Positions 55,001-62,531 of a DNA stretch of 62,541 nt are shown here, piece after piece. The notes beneath the pieces are model-generated. The model saw nothing but the letters and a program-made list of their open reading frames with translations. It did not search any database and was not told the DNA's origin. Position 1 is the first letter of the stretch, and each line of letters begins with the position of its first letter. Source of the stretch: an uncultured Clostridia bacterium (GTDB lineage Bacteria; Bacillota; Clostridia; TANB77; CAG-508); NCBI GenBank assembly GCA_947385375.1, contig CANDKR010000009.1, forward strand, positions 1-62,541, given 5' to 3'. A program made the translations under genes and the position numbers.

Positions 55001-56607
55001 CTTGTGGGTTATATGAAACTATACAAGATGCTGTAGCTGGATATCATGATACGTGTTGTGCATCATATACATCATGGGTATTAAAAGAAGCTGGTTTTGA
55101 TTTATCAAGTCATAAAGGAATACATGGTGCTCAATCATCTTATGAATATTGTAAAGACTCAGGCTGGACTCCAATTACAGATTATAGTTCAATGGAACCA
55201 GGAGATTTCCTATTTAATGATTCTGGAGAAGATGGAACAGACGTATCTCAAATAGGACACGTTCAAATGTTAGGAAATGACGGAGAATGGTTAAATGCGG
55301 GTTCAGTAAGTGCAATTAATGATCCACCAAAGAAATATACAGCAGGATTTATAATTGCTATGAGGCCACCATTAAATGGTGCAGGTAAACCTTTTGAAGG
55401 TTATGAACCAGAACAAGCAGTAGTTGCACCAATTACTGGTAAAGTAGTTGATTATGGTAAAGTTAATAGAAAGAATGAAGAAACTGGAGAAGATGAAGAA
55501 GTTGACTTTATTAAAATTCAAGCGATAGATAGTTATATTACAGGTGGAGAAGGAAATACAGTACTTTCAGAATGTACTGATGCAGATAAAACTTATAAAG
55601 ACAACAATACAGACTCAACTAAAAAAGAGGGATACGACTATTTCTATGAAGAATATAGAGGAGTTGTAGATGGATTTGTATTATATATGGAAGGTTTTGA
55701 TTTAACTTTAGATGAGACATTAGCAGCTAGTGATATGGAATCAGAAGAAGTTACACAATATGAACCAAATAAAGTATATAATATGGTAAACAATGTTAAA
55801 GAAGCACAAGCTTATTGGAGAGAAGACGCAAAATCAGCAGCATTACCATTCTTTAAAGATGGTGAAGATCTTTATATTAAAGAAGGTACAGTAATTGGTA
55901 AGACATCAGCTGATGCTGAAGGTTTCCCACCAGAAATTGTAACAGATGAACAAGGTGTACCAACAGCAGAAAATCCAAAAGGTAATGGAAATTATATAAG
56001 ATTAATTTTAAGAGATTTGGAAGATTCTATTGTTGAAGATGTTGAATCATATTTCAATATAGAAGATACAAACATGAGTAAAACACAACCATATCAAGCA
56101 CAACCAGGAGACTTAGAGTTACTTGCAAACCTTTTACATCACGAAGGTTGTGAAGCATATTTCAAGACAAGATCAGTATTTGCTGGAAAACCAGAGCAAG
56201 CAAGAGATGCTTCAAGAGTAACAGGATATGTTTTACTAAACAGAGCAATATTAAACTATGGTGGACATGGTACAACAATTAGAGAGCAAATATTAGCTCC
56301 AGGACAATATAGTACAGCTTATGATGTTACAGAAGGCGAAGCAGATTATTGTGATTTATGCTTGGCAAATGCAGAATGGTGTTTGACTTATGATTGCAAC
56401 TCAGTAACGAGTCCAACATCAAATCAACCAATGCCAAGAAATGTTGTAGGACAGTCTGGTTGGTGTCAATGTTCATCAGATATAGGAGAGTTTAATTGCT
56501 GGTGGTGGGTTGATACCACTGGAGATGGAGCAAAGACAGAACATAGCGGAGCAGGAAGTGCATTTGATACATTCTATTGTATAAATTCAACCTTCCCATC
56601 ATCTTAA
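52060..56607 (+). CDS. Giant peptidoglycan hydrolase, CHAP-like + SleB-like (VirB1-type)
   Basis: 1515 aa from the ATG at 52060 (a TTG at 51997 extends the frame by 21). Numbers below count from 51997. A cytoplasmic Ala/Lys-rich start, a membrane helix (about 83-110), a second hydrophobic region (about 260-305), a Cys-rich module (CTCC with CDACKERV, about 505-550), long acidic linkers, a CHAP/NlpC-like cysteine peptidase (C1021 in CASYTSWVL, H1088 in IGHVQM) and a C-terminal SleB hydrolase (HHEGCEA, E1383; GYVLLNRAI). It should cut the wall for the channel. The start overlaps the gene before; see the frameshift finding. Confidence 0.75.
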   Translation: MNPARILQEMGKGTAEDGLGGGVKAGAKEAAKQVAKDQAKKQIAKMGGEAFMHSLTAALGPILFWVAIIVLIIIIAVGIIMFFIAVPGQIVGKFKDLGNTVMKAWSAMIQGGDEVVSTSQIAEVAAYVEKMGYDLKGEGFVSSDKTAEDIPSTISDIQSWTSKDYNPDLAEAGDLNSLLVADEAQGVIRRNDTNEVVDLNSDPILTYIISDNQCYMIKNFNVNLDEMSGGAGDFWGGLLAAVAVVAGVLVAIFVPGGILISAFLGLATTAGVAGASYLAVTLQSNPDWGNGLISIYHEEGLGKAGEYYKQVEKGSIFLDANTKKLSVQRGWSNGTYTFDVDGWSGRYGMPLEFLLSVHLATQMPDLAIDMATSFDTDVEVLLHKVDGEMTAGVLKEGATGTGDDSFITYAEVEAIGKEERGLLAAAWEGALDFVNFIGGVFTGGGDIWTDEELDQLAFNDRALGKLLGMGMPHSTSCTCCSHIEGSKADPDAEDACEGDEDEVYTDKGDVTDEHTFCDACKERVMKLIAAIKVCNDKEWESYTPYISKVTDHWFRDVYFVMNDDDYDEEGKSEFSKKVVTVDEDYFYETNERWTMYEAWEEGDSIPEGFEVGDYKLYDPSNMDTPSSKTLKEVQEINEKIANGDTSVTRLVKKAITTKMDKSDIDGLDGWSAYELTDPDVGEEIPWEKMSVDKNAKGELLEPAVYKDENADDPENILIYYKETRPGDVKQVEDGQRTETNPDIKDMFLNKKYYKYDGSVTTADAIYEDRQNTADSADSYNTESDPRNEDLIAKVNINKDSLGAFSILENTHTLDADYIYRDFKELIVELNYFDKEDLSDKIGEVMQWPIPECGSAGWPIRKYEKGEAFYGTLINSKVDLDYMKELDVKKAEATLGQLKDEIQGDLEGDGVETDPTSGLQTSNSLATNSSLVGAVSAGATPSISVDQFVQTGYDVHKQMEGNNWDYCVNRRSTDCDHVYGNPCGLYETIQDAVAGYHDTCCASYTSWVLKEAGFDLSSHKGIHGAQSSYEYCKDSGWTPITDYSSMEPGDFLFNDSGEDGTDVSQIGHVQMLGNDGEWLNAGSVSAINDPPKKYTAGFIIAMRPPLNGAGKPFEGYEPEQAVVAPITGKVVDYGKVNRKNEETGEDEEVDFIKIQAIDSYITGGEGNTVLSECTDADKTYKDNNTDSTKKEGYDYFYEEYRGVVDGFVLYMEGFDLTLDETLAASDMESEEVTQYEPNKVYNMVNNVKEAQAYWREDAKSAALPFFKDGEDLYIKEGTVIGKTSADAEGFPPEIVTDEQGVPTAENPKGNGNYIRLILRDLEDSIVEDVESYFNIEDTNMSKTQPYQAQPGDLELLANLLHHEGCEAYFKTRSVFAGKPEQARDASRVTGYVLLNRAILNYGGHGTTIREQILAPGQYSTAYDVTEGEADYCDLCLANAEWCLTYDCNSVTSPTSNQPMPRNVVGQSGWCQCSSDIGEFNCWWWVDTTGDGAKTEHSGAGSAFDTFYCINSTFPSS

Positions 56608-56623
56608 AATTAAGGAGTTGCCA

Positions 56624-57202
56624 ATGAAAAAGAAAAAAATATTAATTATTTTAGCAGTATTATTTGTAGTAGTTTTAATACTAAATGGTATTCTTTCATA
56701 TGTTGAGAAAAATGACAAAACAGAAAAAGAGAATGAGCATAAAGGAGCTTTCAATACAGAAATAGTTCCAATGTATGAAAATCCAGAGGACGAAGAGTAT
56801 GTAGAAGAAAAGACAATAAAAAATTCTAATATTTCTGTATTACAAGATTTAAAAGGAGGACTTCCAACAAGTACAGTTATTTCTAAAGTAAAAACTGTAT
56901 TTGTAGATAACATTCCAAAAGTAGTAGAAGAAATAAAGGGATTAAATGAAAGTAAACTTAAAGAATATTATGCTAAAAATGAAACATCTATAAAAACTAA
57001 CTTAAGAATAGATACAGAAGATAGTTTCATAAATATGGCTAAGAAATTTTCTACAATGACAAGTAATTTGAAAACGGATTATAAAGCCTGTGATTTTACA
57101 AGCGAAGATGGATTAGGATTTACTTTCTCTTATGAAAATGGAGAAGAGGTTAAATGTAAAATAATAGGTGAAAACGCAAACACAGTAATGTTTGAATTCT
57201 AA
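56624..57202 (+). CDS. Small membrane-anchored protein, last gene of the operon
   Basis: 192 aa from ATG 56624, with AAGGAG before it. An N-terminal membrane helix (about 5-24) and a polar exterior of 165 residues without a recognised fold (LRIDTEDSFINMAKKFSTMT; YENGEEVKCKII at the end). Function unknown; its place makes it part of the secretion-like operon. A terminator follows at once. Confidence 0.65.
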   Translation: MKKKKILIILAVLFVVVLILNGILSYVEKNDKTEKENEHKGAFNTEIVPMYENPEDEEYVEEKTIKNSNISVLQDLKGGLPTSTVISKVKTVFVDNIPKVVEEIKGLNESKLKEYYAKNETSIKTNLRIDTEDSFINMAKKFSTMTSNLKTDYKACDFTSEDGLGFTFSYENGEEVKCKIIGENANTVMFEF

Positions 57203-57206
57203 TACT

Positions 57207-57235
57207 AAAGCATACCGAAAAGGTATGCTTTTTAT
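57207..57235 (+). terminator. Terminator of the type IV secretion-like operon
   Basis: AAAGCATACC (57207-57216) with GGTATGCTTT (57222-57231), then TTTAT. Confidence 0.9.
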
Positions 57236-57236
57236 A

Positions 57237-57265
57237 TTGAAAAATGTCAAAGCCTATGATAGAAT
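57237..57265 (+). promoter_or_regulatory. Promoter of the EamA gene
   Basis: TTGAAA (57237-57242), 17 bp, TAGAAT (57260-57265). It begins two bases after the terminator, and it overlaps an upstream ATG (57244), which is therefore not the start. Confidence 0.65.
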
Positions 57266-57282
57266 ACGCTTGGGTGATAGAT

Positions 57283-58125
57283 ATGTGGTTTTTATTTGTA
57301 GTATTATATGTAATATTAGCAGTGATTTTTACACAAGCATATAAAATTGTAACTAAGACGTCAAAAAGTGATGGTACGCTAACAGTGCTATTAGAGCTTA
57401 TTGCAGGTACTAGTATTTTGCTATTATCTCCACTTTTTGGGTTTTCTTTTCCAACAGATTGGAGAGTATATGCACTTTTAGTATTAGCTTGTGTATTTTA
57501 TGGAATTTCAGATAGGATAAATACAACTGTAAGGAGTGGAGTAGAAGCTTCAACTTTCAGTATTATAAAACAGTTGTCAACAGTGTTTATGATAATAGCA
57601 GGACTATTATTTTTTAAAGAAGAATTTGTATGGAAAAAAATTGTTGGTGCTGTTTTAATAATATTTAGTAATGTATTTATATTTTATAAAAAAGGCAATC
57701 ATAAGCTTGATAAATATGTGCTTTTAGGAATTCTTTCAAATGTGGTATATTCGATAGCCTTATTCCTAGATGTGAATATTTCAGATAATTTTAATTTAGC
57801 TTTCTATGTCGCTTCAACCTTGTTAATTCCATGCTTGTTTATAACTATTATAGAAAAAGTAAAATGGGAGAATGTAAAAAAAGAATTCAAGAATGGAAAT
57901 AAAAAGGCGATTTTAGCAACGAGTTTGTGCTGGAGCACAATGATAGTATGTCAACTTCGTGCATATCAGCTAGGAGAAGCAACATCAGTTGCACCATTAT
58001 GTGCTTTGACAGTAATTGGAAATGTAATAGTGGGCTATGTTTTCTTGAAAGAAAGAGATAACTTGTGGAAAAAAATTATAGCAGCAATGCTAATTTTAAT
58101 AAGTGTGTTCTTAATAAAAGGATGA
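57283..58125 (+). CDS. EamA/DMT-family membrane transporter
   Basis: 280 aa from ATG 57283, with GGGTGAT before it; the promoter at 57237-57265 covers the upstream ATG. Ten membrane helices in two similar halves, as in EamA exporters (VLYVILAVIFTQAYKI; FKEEFVWKKIVGAVLIIFSN and FLKERDNLWKKIIAAMLILI at the ends of the halves). Substrate unknown; relatives export amino acids or metabolites. Confidence 0.82.
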   Translation: MWFLFVVLYVILAVIFTQAYKIVTKTSKSDGTLTVLLELIAGTSILLLSPLFGFSFPTDWRVYALLVLACVFYGISDRINTTVRSGVEASTFSIIKQLSTVFMIIAGLLFFKEEFVWKKIVGAVLIIFSNVFIFYKKGNHKLDKYVLLGILSNVVYSIALFLDVNISDNFNLAFYVASTLLIPCLFITIIEKVKWENVKKEFKNGNKKAILATSLCWSTMIVCQLRAYQLGEATSVAPLCALTVIGNVIVGYVFLKERDNLWKKIIAAMLILISVFLIKG

Positions 58126-58159
58126 AAATAAGTGAACTTTATATAGTTCACTTATTTTT
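58125..58159. terminator. Bidirectional terminator between convergent genes
   Basis: AAAATAAGTGAACT (58125-58138) with AGTTCACTTATTTT (58145-58158), a perfect 14-bp stem with T runs for both strands. Confidence 0.9.
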
Positions 58160-58753
58160 CTTTATGATAAAATTACCCCAAACTGTGTTTTCCGCTTTTC
58201 TTTTTGTACTTGGAAGAGTTTCAAAATAATCGATAAGTATGAGATTTTTATCTAAGGTATTTAATATTTGTATCATTTCATTTTTAGTTAGATAGTTATA
58301 GTATTTTCCCTCTTTTACTTCATATCCAGTCCCAATTTTAAAAGAGGTATAAACTATTCCATCAGCTTTCAATGCCGTTATCATTTTAGTTAATATATTT
58401 GGAAGCTTTTCTTTTTCTATGTGTAAAATCGAAGAGCAAGCCCATATAGCATCATAAGTATTTATATCCTGCAGTTCTTCAAATTTCATACAAGTCACTT
58501 CTTGATTTATGTACGTACTTGCTAGTTTACACATTTCTATCGAGCCATCTATTGCTTTGACTTTATAACCATGCTCTATAAAATACTTACTGTCTCGCCC
58601 TGAGCCACAACCAAAGTCTAAAATATATGCGTTAGATGGTAAGTGTTTTAAAAATCTATCATAGTTTTCTTGTAAGCCACCTTCTAGTGTTTGTTCATAA
58701 TATGTTTTTGCATTTTTATTATAATATTCTAGTGTATTGTACTTTTCTTCCAT
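58148..58753 (-). CDS. Class I SAM-dependent methyltransferase
   Basis: 201 aa. Motif I ILDFGCGSGRDSKYF (about 44-58), acidic motif II VKAIDGS, and motif IV-like YDAIWACSSILHI. The fold resembles TehB-like methyltransferases; the substrate is not known. CAAGGAGAT stands before ATG on the minus strand. It lies downstream of the flavin-binding gene in the same direction, 42 bases away. Confidence 0.85.
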   Translation of the reverse strand: MEEKYNTLEYYNKNAKTYYEQTLEGGLQENYDRFLKHLPSNAYILDFGCGSGRDSKYFIEHGYKVKAIDGSIEMCKLASTYINQEVTCMKFEELQDINTYDAIWACSSILHIEKEKLPNILTKMITALKADGIVYTSFKIGTGYEVKEGKYYNYLTKNEMIQILNTLDKNLILIDYFETLPSTKRKAENTVWGNFIIKKNK

Positions 58754-58795
58754 AAATAATCTCCTTGTTTTCCATAAACATTATATGATAGTGCA

Positions 58796-59266
58796 TTATA
58801 CTTCTGGCAGTTTTCGTTTCCCTGACAATTTATTGATCTTTATCTTATAAACAGCAGTCATAGGAAGCGTTTTGCATTTTTCAATAGGATATTCTGTATA
58901 ATTATAGTGTGCACAAATAGCTTTTAATCCTTCAATGATTTCATCGTTTTCAACTTTTTCAATAACCCCATATCCTATTATACTTTCATATTTAGCTGTA
59001 ATACCATATGAAGTTTCTTCAGCTTTGTAAAATATATCTCCTTCAATACATACGTTTGGACATTTTTGAATTTGTTCTATTTTAGTACCTTCCTTTGCGC
59101 CGTGAAAGTAAAGGAAAATATCGGTTCCATCCTTTTTTATCCCAAAAGAAACTGGTACAATATATGGATATTCATTTCCTTTAAAAGCAATTCTTAATAC
59201 ACTACATCTTTCTAATACATCAACTATTTCGTTAAAATCATTAATTTCACGACTTTTTAATCTCAT
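58796..59266 (-). CDS. Pyridoxamine 5'-phosphate oxidase-family flavoprotein (NimA-like)
   Basis: 156 aa split-barrel protein. LRIAFKGNEYPYIVPVSFGI, FLYFHGAKEGTK and YESIIGYGVIEKV are the usual elements of the NimA/PNPOx-like group that binds FMN and, in NimA, reduces nitroimidazoles. TAGGAGAA is just before ATG. Probably an FMN- or haem-binding reductase; the substrate cannot be read. Confidence 0.82.
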   Translation of the reverse strand: MRLKSREINDFNEIVDVLERCSVLRIAFKGNEYPYIVPVSFGIKKDGTDIFLYFHGAKEGTKIEQIQKCPNVCIEGDIFYKAEETSYGITAKYESIIGYGVIEKVENDEIIEGLKAICAHYNYTEYPIEKCKTLPMTAVYKIKINKLSGKRKLPEV

Positions 59267-59393
59267 AACATAGTTCTCCTATAACTTTTTTAAATGCTAA
59301 TTTTATATAGTATAACATATTTATTTTTATTTTACTACTAGGTAAAATTAGAGAAATAAAAACAATAATCCCCAATCTCATCTACATATACTT

Positions 59394-59412
59394 TTTACGT
59401 ACTAAACGTAAA
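59394..59412. promoter_or_regulatory. Inverted repeat in the divergent intergenic region
   Basis: TTTACGT (59394-59400) and ACGTAAA (59406-59412) with five bases between, just before the promoter at 59421. The rest of the 357-base gap holds promoter boxes only. Confidence 0.4.
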
Positions 59413-59420
59413 GTTTCGAA

Positions 59421-59448
59421 TTGACAGGGGAATTATTAACCATAATAT
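59421..59448 (+). promoter_or_regulatory. Candidate upstream promoter of the 2H phosphoesterase gene
   Basis: TTGACA (59421-59426), 16 bp, TAATAT (59443-59448). Confidence 0.45.
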
Positions 59449-59541
59449 GTAATTGTTAATTTGTTATACAAACATATAGTAAAATTTGCAATAGTTTTTA
59501 CAAAAAAGATTAAAATATTATTGAGTTATGATAAGATTTAA

Positions 59542-59570
59542 TTGTGATATAAAAATGTATGTGATACAAT
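59542..59570 (+). promoter_or_regulatory. Proximal promoter of the 2H phosphoesterase gene
   Basis: TTGTGA (59542-59547), 17 bp, TACAAT (59565-59570) with extended TG. Confidence 0.6.
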
Positions 59571-59622
59571 AATATCAGTTTAATATTTAATTGAGAACTA
59601 GCAATTTGAGAAAGGTAAATAT

Positions 59623-60159
59623 ATGAGTAAAAGAATAACAAGTATTGCATTATTTGATAAAGATAGTTTAAATAAATTTGATGAAAGCGTTCAAAGTATA
59701 AATGAACATTTTTGTAAAGTACCATTTCGAGAAGAAAACAGAGAAACTTTAGATACTTTGCCATATCATTTTACTTTTACAGTATGGGATAGTAGTCAAA
59801 AAGATATTGCAATGGAAATAATTAAAAATATAAAATTTAGTGAAATAGAATTAAAGATAATAGGAGTAAATGTTAAAGAAAGCTTTAATGATAGTTATAA
59901 TTTATATTTTGAAATTGAAAGAAATAATGAATTATATTTATTACAAAAACAAATTTATGATTTAGCCAAAATAGAAAAATATAATCCTGACAATTTTGTA
60001 CCACATATTACGATACATTGTGATAAAGATTATGAAAAACTTGTTAAAATTAAAGAAACTATAATGAAGGAATTTATTGATTTCGAAGTTCAATTTAAAC
60101 AAATCGGTCTATTTGAAATATATCCAGCAAAGCAAATTTTGATAACGCAGATAAAGTGA
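59623..60159 (+). CDS. 2H phosphoesterase (2'-5' RNA ligase-like)
   Basis: 178 aa. The two catalytic HxT motifs of the 2H family are visible: H49-F-T51 in LPYHFTFTV and H128-I-T130 in FVPHITIHC. Such proteins open cyclic phosphates or join RNA ends; YjcG-like relatives are common in Bacillota. GAGAAAGGTA stands before ATG. A decayed RhuM fragment begins directly after the stop. Confidence 0.8.
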   Translation: MSKRITSIALFDKDSLNKFDESVQSINEHFCKVPFREENRETLDTLPYHFTFTVWDSSQKDIAMEIIKNIKFSEIELKIIGVNVKESFNDSYNLYFEIERNNELYLLQKQIYDLAKIEKYNPDNFVPHITIHCDKDYEKLVKIKETIMKEFIDFEVQFKQIGLFEIYPAKQILITQIK

Positions 60160-60160
60160 G

Positions 60161-60231
60161 CATATTAAAAATACTTATGCCAAAAGAGAGTTAGAAAAAG
60201 ATTAGACTATTGGGAAATTCCCAACAGTTCA
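60161..60231 (+). pseudogene. RhuM-family gene remnant
   Basis: Read from 60161 the frame gives HIKNTYAKRELEKD, a stop, TIGKFPTVQIEGNRI and a stop. It aligns with HISNIFEEQELTIDSTVANFATVQIEGNR in the RhuM-like gene at 61710. The rest of the gene is gone. It is a relic of an older copy. Confidence 0.6.
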
Positions 60232-60285
60232 AATCGAAGGAAATCGTATTTAGATAATGGGCAACAGAAGTTGCAAGTTAATAGT

Positions 60286-60328
60286 AAATAACCATTTGAT
60301 TGTGTAAAGCAGAATGGTTATTTTTTTA
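60286..60328 (+). terminator. Terminator downstream of the 2H gene
   Basis: AATAACCATT (60287-60296) with AATGGTTATT (60313-60322) and a run of T. Confidence 0.8.
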
Positions 60329-60402
60329 TTATTTGTTTATGCAAGCAAGAATATGAAGATTTGAAAAATAAGTGTAAAAATTTCCATAAAATCATTTTAA
60401 TA

Positions 60403-60426
60403 TATTTACATAATTAAATGTAAATA
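60403..60426. promoter_or_regulatory. Inverted repeat upstream of the HTH regulator
   Basis: Arms TATTTACAT (60403-60411) and ATGTAAATA (60418-60426), nine bases each with a six-base spacer, about 90 bases before the regulator start. A likely operator, perhaps for the HTH protein itself. Confidence 0.5.
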
Positions 60427-60514
60427 CAATTTTACAAAATTTAAAAACATATTTTATGGTAAGAGATATTATTTTTATTTATAATTTAATTATAAAATGC
60501 AAAGGAGGGAAAAA

Positions 60515-61453
60515 ATGAAAAACGAAAAATGTACATACGAATTTTTAGGAGAAAATTTGTATAAATTTAGAAAAGAAAGAGGTCTTTCACAAGAGGAACT
60601 TGCAGATAAAGCTAGTGTATCAAGACAGTCTATTCATTTGTGGGAATCAGGAAAAATATATCCAGATATTGAAAACATTTTAAAATTAAGCGAGATTTTA
60701 AATGTTCAACCCGGAAATTTGGTTAATGGTTTAGACAATATTTTTCCGAATAAGTCGAAAACAAATACTAAAAGAGTTTTTAAGATTGTATTGATAATAA
60801 TATTAATTTTACTAATATTATATATGATTATATCACTCAGAAAATCTTTTATACTAATAAAGCTTGATAGAAAAACTCAGGAGTTTTCAGTATTAGATAA
60901 TTATAGTTATATAGAACATTATTCTGAAGAAAAAGATTTAAAGATGGAAAATAACTATACTATAACTGCTTACTATAAAAATGGAATATATGTAGAAAAT
61001 TACAAAGATTTTAATGAACATAATCGTAATGATACTTTATGGATAGATAGAAATCAAAATAAAGCTTATTATTTTGATAACAACAAAATGACTTATCAGG
61101 AAAGAAATGCAGAGGAATTCTCAGTAGAAGGAAAACAAATGTTATATTATACAGCTACACCTTCAAGAGTAACACCTAAAAGCAACTTGATAAATATACT
61201 ATATGGTTTTAATCCAAATTTGCGTGTTGAAAGTAAGAAGGATAGATATATTACTACTTTATATAATCAAGTAGGTAATTTAAAATTAAAAGTTTGTGAA
61301 CATATAAACAAAGAAACAGGTTTAGTTGATTCAATATTTACATATTTTCCTGATGGAAAAGTAACTTCAAAATTATTTGAAATAAAGCTTAATGAAACAC
61401 AAGATGATAATGTGAGTTTGCCTGATTTAAGTAATTATACCAAAATAATGTAA
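60515..61453 (+). CDS. Membrane-anchored XRE-family regulator
   Basis: 312 aa from ATG 60515; AAAGGAGGG (60501-60509) separates it from an upstream in-frame ATG. HTH_3 domain (about 8-62: FRKERGLSQEELADKASVSRQSIHLWES), one membrane helix (about 88-106, IVLIIILILLILYMIISL), then an exterior beta-rich domain of 200 residues without a recognised fold. A transmembrane sensor that links outside signals to DNA is inferred. Target may be the palindrome at 60403. Confidence 0.82.
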   Translation: MKNEKCTYEFLGENLYKFRKERGLSQEELADKASVSRQSIHLWESGKIYPDIENILKLSEILNVQPGNLVNGLDNIFPNKSKTNTKRVFKIVLIIILILLILYMIISLRKSFILIKLDRKTQEFSVLDNYSYIEHYSEEKDLKMENNYTITAYYKNGIYVENYKDFNEHNRNDTLWIDRNQNKAYYFDNNKMTYQERNAEEFSVEGKQMLYYTATPSRVTPKSNLINILYGFNPNLRVESKKDRYITTLYNQVGNLKLKVCEHINKETGLVDSIFTYFPDGKVTSKLFEIKLNETQDDNVSLPDLSNYTKIM

Positions 61454-61463
61454 AAAACAAAAA

Positions 61464-61539
61464 AACGAGAAAACTTTACTTTTTCTGATGAAATCTCGAT
61501 TTTTCTCGAAATATCATTGGAGGTGTACGCCGGTTTGAT
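61464..61539. repeat. Intergenic repeat, copy 1 (with terminator)
   Basis: Begins with a hairpin (CGAGAAAA 61466-61473 with TTTTCTCG 61501-61508) that terminates the HTH gene and ends in TTGGAGGTGTACGCCGGTTT (61517-61536). About three quarters identical by eye to 62341-62420. Confidence 0.55.
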
Positions 61540-61709
61540 AGTTATAAAAACTCATCAATACCAGTATTTTTAAAGGTTTAAAAAGAAATGTTAATGTAAA
61601 GTTAATGTAACTAGGAAAAACTTTATAAGAAAATTATAAAAGTATATTGATTTTTTTAGTAGCACTTGATATAATAAAACAAATGTTTTAATAATAGGAG
61701 ATGATACTT

Positions 61710-62303
61710 TTGAACGAATTAACTAAAGGTGATTTAATTATATATGAAGATGAAAATGATAAAATAGAAATAGAAGCTTTTTTATATGATGAAACAATTT
61801 GGTTACCCCTTAACAAAATAGCTGAATTATTTGAAAAAGATAAATCAGTTATTTCAAGACATATTTCAAATATTTTTGAAGAACAAGAATTAACTATAGA
61901 TTCAACTGTTGCAAATTTTGCAACCGTTCAAATTGAAGGTAATCGTAAGGTTAATAGATATATTGATTATTACAACCTAGATATGATAATAGCTGTTCGG
62001 ATAGGGTTGACCTCTTGGAAACATTCTCCAGAAGGAAGAATACTAAAAAGTGATGTTTGTATTGCCAAAAACTACTTAACAAATAAAGAGCTAGACTTCT
62101 TACAAGATATTGTTAATATGTATTTGGACATAGCAGAAAACCGTGCTAAAGGGCAAATACCTATGAAAATGAAAGACTGGGTAGAGGAATTAGATACAAT
62201 GCTCAAAACAAATAGATACGAACTTTTATCAAATTTTGAGAAATTTTCAAAAATAATAAGAAAGGCTGAAACAGTTTTTACTGTAAGTCCACATCAATTT
62301 TAG
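61710..62303 (+). pseudogene. RhuM-family gene with an internal deletion
   Basis: 197 aa from the TTG at 61710, which has GGAG nine bases before it (an ATG at 61701 overlaps that site). N-terminus is a good RhuM match (NELTKGDLIIYEDENDKIEIEA; DETIWLPLNKIAELF; VISRHISNIF; YYNLDMIIAV). After DMIIAV about 130 residues of the usual protein are missing and the text resumes at GLTSWKHSPEGRILKSDV, near the C-terminus; the end is also cut (FTVSPHQF). Frame stays open, but the fold can hardly be complete. Confidence 0.7.
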
Positions 62304-62340
62304 GCGAACATTTCAATGAAAAAAGCGTCAAAAAATGAAA

Positions 62341-62420
62341 AATCGAGAAAATCCTACTCTTTCTAGTGAAAGCTCGATTTTTCTTGAAATATCGTTGGAG
62401 GCGCCACCCAGTTCGATTTG
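62341..62420. repeat. Intergenic repeat, copy 2 (with tRNA-like tail)
   Basis: Hairpin AATCGAG with CTCGATT and a T run, then TTGGAGGCGCCACCCAGTTC (62395-62414). Fifteen of these bases (GGAGGCGCCACCCAG) equal the reverse complement of a bacterial tRNA-Cys 3' end; the T stem beyond is not kept. Copy 1 has the same place but a changed tail. Confidence 0.5.
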
Positions 62421-62509
62421 CGTATATTCTTACAGTACCAAGCACTTCAATTTTGAAGTGAAGACTTATAAATGTATTTTTGCATATTTTACAAAAGAAA
62501 AGGGGTTCA

Positions 62510-62531
62510 AAGGGGAAATTTATTTCCCCTT
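62510..62531. other. Perfect palindrome at the window end
   Basis: AAGGGGAAAT, two T, ATTTCCCCTT: a 10-bp perfect stem with a two-base spacer and no T run after it, so not a typical terminator. What follows is outside the window. Confidence 0.5.
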
